Assembly: GCA_963682175.1 (NCBI GenBank)
Contig: OY821771.1
Coordinates: 24,944,201 to 25,008,200 of the forward strand
Direction of reading: 5' to 3'
From: Triglochin maritima
Lineage: Eukaryota; Streptophyta; Magnoliopsida; Alismatales; Juncaginaceae
Length of the DNA: 64,000 nt
Every line of letters starts with the position of its first letter. Position 1 is the first letter of the stretch. Position numbers and translations under genes: made by a program. The notes under the pieces are model-generated. The model was not told the DNA's origin. It saw nothing but the letters and a program-made list of their open reading frames with translations, and ran no database searches. Below, piece after piece: positions 35,735-48,674 of the stretch.

Positions 35735-36690
35735 TTGCTGAGTCAACCTATGGTAAATCCCAGGGGTCAACCTGCTCAGGCTAGGCAGAATGCAATCAGT
35801 GTTGAAGAAGACCCTTCTCAACATGCAAATGTTGTCCATACCTTAAGATCGGGAAAGGTTGTTGACAATAGTGTGGAAATGCCTGAATCCAACCCTTTTG
35901 GTGACTCTTTCAAGGTGGGTCATGAGTCTTTCAAGGAACCCATTCCTGGGACTCCTCCTCATGATAGTTATGTCCCTAAGGAACCATTCCCTCATAGGTT
36001 GACTAAAAACACGACGAGCATTGGGACAAAATCGTTGAGGTACTTAGGCAAGTCAACGTGAACATTCTGTTGTTAGACATTGTTTAGCAAATGCCAAAGT
36101 ATGGCAAGTTCCCTAAGGACCTTTGTATCGTTAAGAGGAGAACAAATGTTCCCAAAAGGGCATTTCTAGCTTCCAATGTGAGTTCAATATCGACACAACC
36201 CATGCAAGTCATATACAATGACCTCAGTTGTCCAAATGTTTCTTGCATGAACGGTAACATGGCGATTTCTCAAGCTCTATTGGATTTGGGAGCATCTGTG
36301 AACCTCCTGCCCTACTCTATCTATGTCAACTTTGGAATAGGTGTTCTTAAGCCAACGATGACCACCCTCTAGTTGGCTGACAGTTCCGTCAAGATTCCAC
36401 GAGGAAGTGTGGTGGATGTCCTTATTAAAGTGGGCGAGTTTATATTTCCCAATTGATTTCATCATCTTGAATACTGAACCGGTGTCCAACCCACAAGGAC
36501 AAATTCTAGTGATCCTTGGGAGTCCATTTCTGTCGACATCTAATGCTTTGATCAATTGCCGCAATGGCTTGATGAGGTTATCTTTTGGAAATCTCATGAC
36601 GGATTTCAATATCTTTAATCTTGGTAAGCAACCTAGGCTCTTCGACGATGCTGTCGGAGATAATTTGATTTAGGACACGGATGAGCTTGA
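35735..36690 (+). pseudogene. Athila gag-pol linker and aspartic protease
   Basis: 35735-36061 holds the linker with VVHTLRSGKVVDN, a hallmark of Athila/Tat proteins. 36091-36372 contains the protease with LLDLGASVNLLPYSIY; plant elements of this lineage have DLGAS around the catalytic Asp. The frame resumes at 36407-36673 with the second half (FIILNTEPVSNPQGQILVIL, then GSPFLST). Stops at 36062 and 36370 separate the parts. Confidence 0.82.
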
Positions 36691-36941
36691 GTCATTGGGC
36701 ATGTTCCAATCAGATCGACATATTATTGAGGTGCCCAGTGACAAGGTTGTGATTGGGGATGTGTTTGAGGAATCCGCCTGTGAATGTCTAGATGAGGAGG
36801 AACATCTGGGTGCTTGCTCCTCTTACCTGTGGCCTTTGAGCCACTTGAAATTAACTCTGAATCCAACAAGGACCCCCTTTCAATCGAGCTTAAACCGCTC
36901 CGTGGTAACCTTAAATACATCTTTTAGGCGATAATGAGACC

Positions 36942-37760
36942 TTGCCACTCATTATTGCTTCTGATCTTGCAAAAGATCAAGAGGCTGCCCATAAAAAAGT
37001 GCTCTTTGAAAACAAAGAGGATATCGGGTGGTCCTTGAAGTACATCAAAGGAATAAGCCATGGTATTGTCCAGCATCGAATCCACATGGAAGAGAATTCT
37101 AGGCCCCTCTGGGACCCACAACGAAGATCGAATCCTGTGCTGAAAGAAGTTGTCCGAAAGGAGGTTCTTAAGTGCTTGAATCATGGTATAATATATCTTA
37201 TTTCTAAGAGTTTGTGGGTGAGTCATATCCAGTTGGTTCCCAAGAAGTCAGGCTTGACGGTTGTTGAAAATGAGCATAATGAGCTTATACCAACATGCCT
37301 CCAAATTGGCTAGCGAGTTTGCATTGATTATCGCAAGCTCAATGCAGTAACATGGAAAGATCATTTCCTATTACCATTCATTGATCAGATGTTGAAAAGG
37401 TTGACTGGACATGAGTATTATTATTTTATTGATGGATACTCCGGTTATAACCAAATTCCCATCGCCTCGGAGGACCAATAGTAAACCACATTTACATGTT
37501 CCTTCGGCATGTTTGCCTATCCTTGCATGCCCTTTGGGTTATGTAATGCGGCAACAATGTTTCAAAGGTGTATGATCAACATCTTTTTCGGTATGGTAGA
37601 GCACTTCCTTGAGATTTTCACGGATGACATTGCCATATTTGGTGCTTACTTCGATGAGTGTCTTCATCAGTTGAACCCATTCCTCAAGCGATGCCATGAG
37701 AAGAACCTCGCTCTTAATTGTGAGAAATGTCACTTCATGGTGAAGTGAGGTATTGTACTT
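36942..37760 (+). pseudogene. Athila reverse transcriptase
   Basis: 36942-37313 covers the N-terminal part (VLFENKEDIGWSLKYIKGIS). The first catalytic Asp motif is in FIDGYSGYNQIPIA near 37420-37465, where an in-frame TAG (37480) follows. 37509-37748 carries MPFGLCNAATMFQRCM and the catalytic FTDDIAIFG, where FMDDFSVFG is usual in Athila. Stops at 37313 and 37480 disable it. Confidence 0.85.
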
Positions 37761-37841
37761 GGACATGTGGTCTAAAGTAGGGGAATTGAGGTCAACCCTG
37801 CCAAACTGGGTCTTATTGCTAATCTCCCACCGTGATGTAAT

Positions 37842-38400
37842 GTGAAGGATATTCGTGCCTTTTTGGGGCATGCTGGATTCTATCGATGGTTCATTTGGGA
37901 TTTTAGCAAAATTGCTCAACCTCTCACCGACTTGTTGGCTAAAGATGCCATTTTGAAGTTTACACCGGATTGCCACCATACTTTTTTGACCTTGAAGAAA
38001 GAGTTAACTTCAGCTCCCATAATTAAGGCATCAGTGTGGACTGAACCCTTCAAGTTGTTGTGTGATGCATCTGACTTTGCTGTGGGAGCAGTGCTTGGGC
38101 AACGATTGGATAAATTGCCTCATGTGATCAACTATGCTAGTAGAACACTCAATGATGCCAAATTGAACTACACTGTGACAGAGAAAGAATTCTTAGCGAT
38201 CATATTCGCTTCAGAGAAATTCCGGTTGTACTTGAATGGGTCCCACGTATTAGCCATTCTGATCACACAACCATCAAGCACCTCATGGCGAACAAAAATG
38301 CAAAATCTTGACTCATCAGATGGATCTTGTTGTTACAAGAATTTGATCTCGAGATTCGGGACAAAAAAGGTGTGAAAATATTGTAGTGGACCACCTATCT
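37842..38400 (+). pseudogene. Athila RNase H
   Basis: A 177-codon ORF begins with the RT connection (IRAFLGHAGFYRWFIWDFSK). It then has the RNase H motifs LCDASDFAVGAVLGQR and LNYTVTEKEFLAIIFASEKF, which include the catalytic Asp and Glu. After about residue 145 the frame shifts: the expected DHTTIKHLMANK can be read in another frame near 38262-38300. RNase H would remove the RNA strand during cDNA synthesis. Confidence 0.85.
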
Positions 38401-38529
38401 CGTCATGAGAGGAGCAACCCACATGACCAAATTGTTAATGAAAATTTCCTGACGAACAATTGTTCACGATCGAAGATAACCCTTGGTTTCCCGACATCGT
38501 AAACAACGTCGTGACCGACCAACTTCCTG

Positions 38530-39792
38530 TTGGTTGGTCAAAATCTGACCAAACAAAATTTAGATCTTATGTCATATTCTTTCACTGGGACGACCCTTAT
38601 CTATTCAAATACTGCTTTGCCCAAAATTTCAGGTGGTGCGTCCCAAATAACGAGTTCCAAAGTGTGCTCGAATTTTTTTCATTCTGAGGCATGTCAAGGA
38701 CACATTGGAGCAAAGAAAACTGCTACCAAGGTGCTCCAATCTGGATTTTATTGGCCTTCACTTTTCAAAGATGCTTACGAATTTTGTAAGCAATGTGATA
38801 GGTGTCAGCGCCTTGGCAGGATAAGTCGATGTGATATAAGGCCTTCACAAAATATCCTTGTCGTTGACATCTTCGATGTGTGGGGCATCAACTTTATAGG
38901 TCCTTTTCCGAATTCCTTCGGGAATGTTTACATTTTGATGGTCGTTGACTATTTGTCTAAGTGGGTAGAGGCTATCCCCACAAAAGCCAATGACAACAAG
39001 GTCGTCACCAAATTTTTAAAGGTCATTTTTGCACAATTTGGTACTCCTCGTACCATGATCAGTGACACGGGTACCCACTTCTGCAATCTCTCCGTTGAAG
39101 CACTTCTGAGGAACTATTCCATCACCCACAAGCTTGCAACACCATACCATCCACACACCAATGGAAGGTTGAGGTCTCTAACGTCAATTAAAGCAAATCC
39201 GTAAGAAGACGATTAATTCCTCGAGGAAGATGTGTCTACTAAACTGAATGATGCGTTGTAGCCTTTCTGCACCGCGTATAAGACCAATTTGGGTATTTCC
39301 GCATATTGGGTAGTGTACGGCAAGGCTTGCCACCTACCCGTCGGGCTCGAGTATCGTGCTTTATGGGCTATCAAGATCCTAAATATGGATCTTGATCAAG
39401 CAGGGGTGCAGCGTAAACTCAACATTCCGGAATTGGAAGAGTTACGCAATGATGTGTATGAAAATGCCGAAATTCATAAGTACTGAGCCAAGATGTTCCA
39501 CGATCGCTTCATTATGCGAAAGGTGTTTACGGCCGGGTGGAAGGTGTTGCTCTACAATTCCGGACTTCATTTGTTTGTGGGTAAGCTCCGCAGTCGCTGG
39601 TGTGACCCTTTTATTGTGCAAACTGTATTTCCCCATGGAGCGGTTGAAATCTCCAACCCAAGGAATGAGGATGTGTTCAAAGTTAATGGACAACGCCTCA
39701 AACCTTACTTTGAGGGGGCACCAGCAGAATTTGAGGAGGTCATGTTCCTTCATGAACCTCTCTCTTACTCCACCATTCATGTTCCTGCATGA
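38530..39792 (+). pseudogene. Athila integrase
   Basis: 38530-39204 contains the zinc-binding region (GHIGAKK, then CKQCDRCQR), the first catalytic Asp in [15 protein letters not shown] and the second in [11 protein letters not shown]. The catalytic Glu region follows a frameshift near 39165 (NGRLRS in this frame, NGKVEVSN in the next). 39289-39486 (GISAYWVVYGKACHLPVGLE) and 39493-39792 (FGKLRSRWCDPFIVQTVFPHG type) hold the C-terminal part. The lineage match to Athila is strong. The gene is dead because of at least three disruptions. Confidence 0.88.
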
Positions 39793-39796
39793 ATGA

Positions 39797-40969
39797 TTGA
39801 GATTTCATGTTTGTACATATATACGTAAAAAAAAAGAAAAAAACTAAAAAAATAAGAGAAAGACTCCAAGAGTGAGCACATGTTGTTGTGGGCTCCAACA
39901 CTTGTGTATTTAGGCCCATTTTGTTTCACGTATTTGTCTCGCTTCTTAAGTATCTCAAAGATTTTGAGGGGAATTCGGGATTTTGTCGATCAACATGACC
40001 ACAAATATTTCCTTGTGCTTCAAAGTATGGTGAGATCTTAACTTTTTCATGCAAAAATATAGGTAGTATCATGCTTACATACATTGAGGACAATGCATGA
40101 ACTAAGTGTGGGGGGTGTTTTACGTGTGTACATAGTCGAGTTTTTTTCCATTTCTTTTGTTTTCTATTGTGTGCATTGTTAGGGTCATGTTAGTGTGTTG
40201 TATTTAATATCGATATATGATTGCCATGATCCTTGGGTGACTTGCGTTCTTTTGCTTGCCTAGTGCTTTAAATTTTCCATTTCCTTCAAAATCTTCATGT
40301 GTTTGTGAAAGAAGATGTTTTGTGGGTTTTGCGTGTGTTTAGCATGTGCAAAACCATTGAGAGGCAAAGTAAAAAGGAAGCTCTCAAAATTGACTAGAAC
40401 ATGATGCATTAGGATATCTAGTACATCGGCTTTAGGTCTTATCTAGTCGTAAGGATGCACCCAAGTTTTCCCACGGCGGGAAAGTAATCATAGGGTTTCA
40501 GTACTCAAATAAATAAAGAAGTCCACCCTGAACCTAGTGAGTCGATAAGAAATAAGTAGTATGGTGTTCTCTCTTCTCGTACGGCTCCTATCATTGGTGG
40601 AGATTTGAGGGAAGGTGTACGTGATAGTGTAAGTCCTCATAGGCAATGATGCATGTCGCCACACCCCTCTCCTTCACTCTCCCTCCCCCACACGAAATTC
40701 TCTTTTCTCCTCTCCTCTCCAATGTCTGGTGGTTGGGAACTCCGGCAAGTCAAGCAAGCAAGAGGTGTAAGTGGTGAGCCGTGTCTAGCTAGCTAGCAAG
40801 GGAGGCGGCAACAGCTGATTTCAGGCAATCCCCGGGCTCTTTTCTTCTTATTTCCAGGTATGCTTCAGGCCCAAAATGAGAATAGCAAGTGGGGGTGTTG
40901 GATGGAGGGTCATCTAGCACCTAAGGAGCTCTCCGATCTCACATCTAAGGTACACTCGCGGTGCTAAAC
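39797..40969 (+). other. Athila 3' tail and displaced PPT
   Basis: This is non-coding; I see no env-like ORF. The polypurine tract AAGTGGGGGTG is at 40887-40897, followed by TGTTGGATGGAGG and 72 bp ending GTGCTAAAC before the LTR. A PPT normally abuts the LTR, so the intervening 72 bp are unexpected. The same arrangement is at 22626-22709. Confidence 0.75.
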
Positions 40970-42382
40970 TGATTGCCATTATATCATGCATATATTTGTG
41001 TCTTATATCCTCTATTTTGAACCTAAGCAATGCTGCGGAATGAGTTTTTTGTTTATGTTTCAGGAATAAACATGATTGAGATGAAGAGACACAAAAAGGA
41101 CTTGAACGTAAGAAAAATGAGTTAATTGTGAGACTTATGAACTGACATGCAAGAGGGAAGGATCCGGATGTAAACCAAAAGAACCAATAAGTAAATCGAG
41201 AAACTCCATACCTTCATGAGGAGTATTTTGGCAATTTGATTCAGGTCTAAACTCTAACAACTAACTCGGGTGCACTACACATAAAGAAATCAACCCAGCA
41301 AAGTATCTACAAAGCCTGGGCCAGATCCATACATTCCAGACCGCCAATTGGAGGTCCCAGACCACTATTTGGTGGTTGGATCTGATCTAGACGCAATTAT
41401 ATTTAGCCGGGTGTTGTATTATTGTGTTTTATATTCATTTATAGTATGCCATTAGTCCCACATCGGGGGATTGTCCCTGATTACCTTTTTGCATGCCTAT
41501 AAATAGAACACTTACTCCTCCCTTGTAATCTACTCCTCTCTTGGTGGTCATTCTCTCTACTTGGAGTAAAACCTTAGAGCAAACTTTAGTGGAGAGATGC
41601 TACTTGTAATGTGAGTGAGCAATAAAAGAATGTTTTGTTAGTTCTTGTTGTTTCTTTTAATTCTTGCATGCTTAGTTAATTTTGTTTGTCTTAATCTTAG
41701 TAGAACTAATTAGCATGTTTTCTTTTCCTAGCTTAATTAGCTTAATTTCGTTTTGTCTCCTTTTCTTAATGAGTAGGGAGTAGTTCCATCCCCCTTTGGG
41801 GGTGGAGTTGATGTTTATACATGTCATGAAGAATTGGATGAATACTATCTTTTGCTTTATGCGATGAATGTGGGTACGCTTCTTTGAATAAAAGAGAATA
41901 CTTACTTGATAGTTTCTGCCATAATCATTAGGTACCTCCCATGCTTGTTTAGGTTCTTAATAACAAACTTTTTAATACTCATGTTAATCAACTATGTAAG
42001 TGATTTGGATGATAGGTCTTCCCACAATCATTAGGTACTTTCTATGCATAAAAAGACAACCTTAACTTGTGCTCTATTGAATGCATTCCTCACAACTTTA
42101 TTTCATGTGTACACACACTCCATCCCTTACGGGTTTTTCTTCCTGAATTCCAGCCTGTTTGTTAAGTCTTCAGTTTAGTTTAGTCAATCTTTAGTTGCTC
42201 TTTTGGCATTTGTTAACTACTTGTTTATTGTAGTTTAGTTTAGTGTAAACAACTTCTTCTCCCCTTATTTTCCACTTGACTTCGAAAGAGCCAGAGTTGA
42301 CACACCTCCGTGTGGACTCGATCCATATTTGCCACGTCTTCACCGACACCCTGCACTTGCAGTATTTAAAACAATTCAATCA
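40970..42382 (+). repeat. Athila 3' LTR
   Basis: It runs TGATTGCCATTATATCATGC to ...AACAATTCAATCA, 1413 bp. TATA at about 41502 (TATAAATAGAAC) and an AATAAAAG at about 41622 are conserved with the other LTRs. It is followed by TAAAC (42383-42387), identical to the five bases before the LTR at 22710. Confidence 0.9.
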
Positions 42383-44208
42383 TAAACTCAGCCTGGTCGG
42401 GTTTGTGTTGCATGAGCCCTGTGTTGTTGTGGCTGTATGGGACATTCTCCCCTTCATCACATCTTTAATCACACGCTTTCCAGGTGGTTTGAGGAGAGAA
42501 ACCAAGGAGGTTGTGGTTGGGTCGTAGGGGAGCACGTCGGGTGCATTGCATTCATGGTTTTCTTGTTGTTGTGTGTTGCACCTTGGTTATTGCTGGATTC
42601 GTGGCTGCTTGTATGATGTGGACGTTATTTTTAAGATACCACACGTGTATGAATATTTTAGTTGCTGGATTTCACGATTTATTTTAGGACTAGTCGCTTT
42701 TAAGATGCCACGGGTTACGTATATTTTTGTCGCTGGATTTCTTGATTTATTTGATGATTAGTTTTCTGTTAAGATACCATATCTTTATGTATATTTTAGC
42801 TACTTAATTTAGTGATTAATCTCATGATTAGTTTGTTGTTAAGATGCTACATATCTATGTATATTTAGTTGCGGGATTTGCATGATCATCATGATTAGTT
42901 GATGTTAAGATGTCGCATGTGCACGTATTAGTTAGCTACTGAATTTATGTGATCTTCATGATAAGTTGGTGCTAAGATGTCACATGTTCATGTATTATTA
43001 GTTTCTGGAGTTATGAGATTTTATTATGATTAATTGCTGTTAAGATGTCACATGTGCTTGTATTATCTAGATGCTGAATTTATGTGATTCTTCATGATCA
43101 ATTCTCAGAATCTATGACTATTATTGAACATATATTATGTAGAATTTTAGCTATTGTTGCTGCTGTCATGACTATGACGGTGTGGATGAATGTTATAGGT
43201 CATGAATTCGATATTATGATTAATGCTTCATGACCCATAAATAGCAAGAGTTTATGTTGTGCATGACTGTGTCAAATTGAAATAGTCATTGGTTGTGTTC
43301 TTGTTGTGTTTTAGCTTGCGGAGCATGTGTTCACTTCCGCTATTTTATGTTTAGAAGACTTGTGGAAGTTCTTTTCCTCAGTGTGGTGGGCATGAGTCTA
43401 GCTTCTTGCTATAGATTGGATGTAAACCTATAGATAGCTTGCATTTGCATAATAGTTAATAAAAATAAACCCAGGCACTGATGTTGAGGGGCTGACGGGC
43501 CTGATTGAAAGACCACTATTTAGAGAGGGTGCGGACAGGCACACTACCATTTGCTATAGAACGGGCATTCCCAACCTTGCGACGGAATCGTGAGGGTCAC
43601 TTGCCGTGGGTTGGGGTGTCAATCCGAAAGACCGTTGTGTGTCGAGCGGTGGGTCACAGATTTGGGTGACCCGCTTGTGGTTTAGACCAGCATGGCTTGT
43701 GGTCGGTTCCTGTGCAGAGGAACCACTTTGGGTGGGAGCCCGAGCGGCGGAACTATGTAGAGTTGTCGCCTGGCGCACCTATGCAGAGTTGTGGGCTTTT
43801 TACTTTGCATGTGTGGTAAATAGGTTACATCCATTATTTTTGGACATAGGCATATGGGGTTTTCTTATTGAAAACTCATGCATATTCGTTGTTGTTTTTG
43901 CCTAAGGTACTTACGTTTTTCTGACAGGGGTTAGATTGGAGGAGTTTCAGAGGATTTTGTACACAAGAGAGACGTCGACCTGATTCTTCTAGTTTTCGTT
44001 TGCTTCCACATTATTTATGATGTAATTCCTTTTGGAACTCGATCAAATGTATTTGATATTATTTTCATATATGGATAATTTCCCGTTTCAGTTTATGTCT
44101 CGTTTTAAGTCTGTCCATGTATGTTTTTATTTAGTACATTGTGTTTGTGTCGTCTTTTATTGTAACTCCAATAGCTGATAAAAAACATGCAATAACTGAT
44201 TCAATTGG
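42383..44208 (+). repeat. Old LTR-like sequence, no gene
   Basis: I see no supportable coding sequence. The part at 43840-44110 resembles 54620-54950 in the gypsy-type solo LTR (TATGGGGTTTTCTTATTGAAA versus TACGGGGTTTCCTTATGGAAA, followed by a similar CAGG-rich stretch). It may be a decayed LTR into which the Athila inserted at TAAAC. The ORF at 43606-43905 falls in this part and is probably not real. Confidence 0.4.
42622..43110. repeat. Degenerate tandem repeat, 65-80-bp units
   Basis: Seven units each start near AAGATGYCACATGTGYATGTAT and end in a CTGAATTT/GATTAGTTG segment. Unit starts are near 42630, 42693, 42769, 42840, 42906, 42975 and 43041. The later units are the most alike. Confidence 0.8.
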
Positions 44209-44927
44209 TGATTGGCATCAAAATTTCTCTAGTGGGTCAGGTATCAGGTTTGGAGCACTCTGGAGGATTTAAATCATATTTGTAGCCGTCCGATTATGCC
44301 TAGATTAATCCAGACTTTCAAATCTTCTACAAATAAACTTGTAACCCTTCCATATCTCTTGTTCTTCCACTTCTTCCTCTTTCTCCTCCATTAGAGTAGA
44401 TTTTATTTCTTGCATAATAGTTTATTGGAGGAGAAGAGACACACCATTTTGTAATCTTTCTTTCTTAATCAAATTTTAGTTTCACGTTCTTTATGTTTTT
44501 GTCTACCATTTGATGCCATATTTATTCTGTTGTTTTGGATAGATTTAGATTTCTTTACTTGTTCATGTGTTATTTTTACTTTGCTATTTCCTTTGTTAGT
44601 GAGAACTTAGTGAGTAATCCATCCTCATTGCTGGTGGAGGATGATGTGAAGTGTGGATGTAGTTAAATTTGTGTGCATTTTAATCTTAATTTTAGAGCTT
44701 CAAATGATATTCATAGTCATTTTGATGGGTTTTCTCACTCTTATCTTTGATGTATTAATGGTCTTAATGAATACTTAGCACATGCTTTGGTTAGTAAGCC
44801 CACTTAATGGGGAATTATGAGGTAAGGGATTTGAGTGGATAAAGAGATAAGATTGACATGTAAGTTTGTGTTCATTATAAGATTTCCATGTTATGCATAT
44901 AATTATTGCTTAATTGTACACGTACAT
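44209..44927 (+). repeat. Older Athila-like LTR, part 1
   Basis: It starts TGATTGGCATCAAAATTTC and shows the Athila LTR layout, with a TCTTCCACTTCTTCCTC... leader-like part and a GAGTAATCCATCC...GGTGGAG segment. It is split by the solo LTR at 44928 and resumes at 46485. Confidence 0.55.
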
Positions 44928-46479
44928 TGATTGACATCATATCATGCATATATTTGTGTCTTATATCCTCTTTATTTAGCCTAAGCAATGCTATGTAACG
45001 AGTTTATGTTTAAGTTTCAGGAATAAATTGGTTTGAGAAGAAGATATTCAAAAAGGACTTAAAAGCAAGGAAAAAGACTAAGATGAAAGAGAGAAGGACC
45101 CGGATGTAAAACCAAAATGATCAATGAGCAAATCAAGAAGCTCCACACGTTAATGAGGAGTATTTTGGCAATTAAATCTAGCACAAACCATCAATATCCA
45201 AATCGGGTTCATCAAACACCAAGAAATCAAGCCAGAACCAAGTCACCAAAATTCTGACTCGATCAGACACATATAAACCGCCAATCAATGGTCCATATGT
45301 GCCCAAATGACACATGCTTCAGTCGGGTGATAGATTAGGTTGTAGTCCATATATGGTATGCGTGTTAGTCTCATACCGGGAGATTGTCCCTAGTTACATT
45401 TTTTCATGCCTATAAATAGAACTCTTCCTTGTCCTTTGTATTCACCCATTGCTTGGTGGCATTCTCTCTACTTGGAGTATGCCTTGGAGCAAAAACTTAA
45501 GGTGGAGAACAATGCTACTAGTAATGTGAGTCATTTAATAAAATAATTTTTTATTATTTTGTTCTCATGTTGTCTTTTTTATGCATGCTTAGCTTGGTCT
45601 TATTTCTTTGATCTTAGCCTAAATTAGTTAGAATGTCTCCTTTCTTCTTTAGTTTAATTGCTAACATAATGTGTAGTGAGTAGATCCATACCCGTTGAGG
45701 GGTGGAGATGATGTTCATATATATTGTGAAGTTTTAATGGTTGATGAATTTTTGATTGTGTAGACTTGCATGTTTTGTATGTTCATTGGGGGTATTTTAA
45801 TCATCTACATGTCGGGGAATTTTGATGCGGTTTTCCATGAGATTTAGACACTTCTCATGCTTTGTTTTCTCATGTTTATTGACTAAAAATTCCTGTTGAA
45901 TATGCTACCTGTTAGTTATGTGTTTGTATTTGTGTTTGCTTGATTGATTGAAGAAACTTTGTTTTGATGGGTTTTGCCATAACATTTAGACACCTCCCAT
46001 GCTTACCTTTGTTCTTCACATGAGTTTATGGTTTTTGATGAGTCTTGCCATATCTTTAGACACTTCTCATGTGGAGCCTAATCTTATGATAATCAAATAG
46101 TAATTGCCGATACATCGTGTGAATGGATTGATAGGTTTTGTCACATCTTTAGTCACTTCCTATGCATGACAACACACACACGACACACACACATACATGC
46201 TTACATGCATTATTTATCACTAATTTCACTTCATATGTGCACACACTCCACCCCTTAGGGGTTTCTCTTTCTGATTTCCAATCTTTCGTGCTTTCTTTCG
46301 CATTTCGTACTTATAAGTTTAGTGTAGTTTAGCTTTAGCATAGTCATATCTTTTCTCCCTTTATTCACCACGTGATTTCTGACAAAACAGAGACTATTCA
46401 CCTCCCTGCGGATCGACCCATACTTGTCAACGCTTCATCGCGGCTGTGCACTTGCGGTAATTAATAAAACGTTTAAACA
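44928..46479 (+). repeat. Athila solo LTR with exact TSD TACAT
   Basis: It runs TGATTGACATCATATCATGC to ...AAAACGTTTAAACA, 1552 bp, flanked by TACAT at 44923-44927 and 46480-46484. TATAAATAGAAC lies near 45412. No PBS or internal sequence is present. It confirms that TGATTGACATC is the true LTR start for this family. Confidence 0.92.
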
Positions 46480-46484
46480 TACAT

Positions 46485-46716
46485 CTATAATACATCTACA
46501 CTTTTGCATGTATTCTCCACCACCTATGGGACTGGTCATCATAGGTTTCTTTAGTAGATTCGTATTGAATTAGTTAGTTAGTTTCGATACACCAAATCTT
46601 CATTTTATTCCCCCACTCAAGTATGGTTGACGACGACCCACACTCATTCCTCGTGGACACGACCCATACTTGCCACTGCTTTAAAGTGGCGTGCACTTAT
46701 GGTTTTGAACTTCACA
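46485..46716 (+). repeat. Older Athila-like LTR, part 2
   Basis: The segment GTGGACACGACCCATACTTG...GTGCACTTATGG at about 46650-46705 corresponds to the terminal block seen at 33075-33125 and 42310-42362. The LTR end itself is eroded. Confidence 0.5.
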
Positions 46717-48674
46717 TCCCAACATCAATCTTTCCACTTTTCCCTCTTGTACAGGAATGTATTGTTGAGAGGATGTTATCCACATAGCTTTTTATCAAAT
46801 GTTTTTACAACAAATGTTTAGCCATGCATGACAAGTCTAATTGTCTGAAAAGGAGACGTAGAAGAACAATTTTCTATGTGAAGTAATAAATGCCACAGAG
46901 AGAAATTTGCTTTCTGAAGATATTCTGGACCACTTTGGTATAGTCTTGTCCTTTGTTCGGAATTACGAGAAGATGTGGATGCATTTCTGGATGCGGAGCA
47001 CATGCGGGTGGGATGCACAATCTATAGGAAGAATGTGGGGGTACTCGATGGGGTCTGCATCGTTGCCTTCATATGCGGTGGATGTGGTGCATTTCAAAAC
47101 AACATTATTTCAACTCTATTTTGTTTAATATGGAATTATTTATATAAAAATTATTCAAAATTTTACCTAAATTTTTAGTTACATATATATAATTTATAAT
47201 TAATATATGTACACTATATTATTTAATTATTAAATAAGAAACGACATATGCACCTGCATCACATCCGTATCCTGCATATGCAAGATGCAGTGCCTCATTG
47301 TATCCAATCCGCTTGCCGCGTTTCTGAACCTTGGTCCTTTTCGAGGAAAGTGGCACGGGAGACTAGGATTGTCTGAGGCAGATAAAGTCAACAAGGGAAT
47401 AACCTACTTAGCTTGCATGGTGCAATAGTTATCCCGCTACCCTAAAAGGTTATTTGAGCAACACATGGATCTTCAAGAGAAGATATCGTCGAAGAGATTT
47501 CCTTTGGGTTTAGTGACAAGGATATCTCGTGATATCACCACTGTTTTGTGGGATCTGAAGTTTGTTCCTCGGAAATACCCACTCAGGATAAAAGACAGAA
47601 GATGTACATTAGAAGGAATTTGAAAACATCAAATTAAAAAATAACCTTCTTCTTCCATTCTACCCTATTTTCCTCCTTTTTTGTAAATCAATTTGTTCGT
47701 TAACAAAAATCCAATCCAATCTTGAGTGGCCAATATAACCTATCAGTTGATTACTTCCGACCCATGGTACGACTATTTCTGATAGTAGAACGTAAAACCC
47801 TAATAAATCATGATCAACATAATAGTCTTACTAATGATAATGATAAAAATTTAGATCCAGGACCAGACCTAGGATGATGTTTCGTGGGTGGGGACTCCAG
47901 GCAGGCTAGTTTCGCACCGGTTGGAATTTTTTTAAAGTCCCACAAAACTCCTCTTTTTACGGCCCATGAAGACGGACTGGATCTGCACTGGCTGGAATTT
48001 ATTTTAAGGCCTAAAAATCTCAATTTTTTTACGATCCATAAGTTTTGATTCTTATAGATCTCACAATTGGACAATGCACACCCAAGACCAATACATCCTC
48101 ATTAAAATCACGCATTTCAAAATTCCAATTTTAAAACCATAAAACAATCGCAAATTTGAAATTTCAAATTGCAATACCCATTAACATAACTAACTCCAAT
48201 TTCGAGGTGATTTGAATAGAAAATCACCAACAACGACAACATCAACTTCTTTTTAGTAGAAAATTATCATCACCAACAACAGCAAGACAAATTTTCTTTG
48301 TTTCCATGACTTTGTAATAAGAAATTCATTTAAACAAGAATAAATCTTAATTCTTACAAATCTCACAATTGATCTATCTACATCCAATTCCAAACAATCT
48401 CATAAAAAATAATGCATTCTATGATTTAAGATCCAAGACATGCCATCTAATCAACAACAATTTTCATTTACAAAAAACAAAATATGTAATGGAGCCCTAA
48501 TTCATTCTTTCATAAACCAAAAATATCACCAAAAAATAAATACAATCACTAGACTTAAATAGAAATATACATACTTAAGTAAAATCCCTTAATCAACATA
48601 TTCGAACATGTTTAGGCTAGAGTTTGGAGGGTTACTTTTTTCCAATGATTGAGGAAAATCTGGGTGGCCACCTA
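46717..48674. other. No recognised gene; possible decayed coding fragment at 47431-47623
   Basis: I find no element boundary or known protein here. A 55-60-codon stop-free run at about 47440-47623 (FPLGLVTRISRDITTVLWDL, then KFVPRKYPLRIKDRR) looks protein-like in composition but I cannot name a family. The rest, 47640-48650, is AT-rich non-coding sequence. The stretch 46818-47128 has two overlapping short ORFs and no motif. Confidence 0.35.

Noticed and set aside
39797..40969. A possible env-like gene between pol and the 3' LTR of Athila
   Set aside because: Some Athila members carry an extra ORF here, but no ORF of useful length or with membrane segments is present.
43554..43905. Overlapping ORFs of 74 and 99 codons
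   Set aside because: They lie in LTR-like sequence, overlap on opposite strands and show no recognisable protein family.
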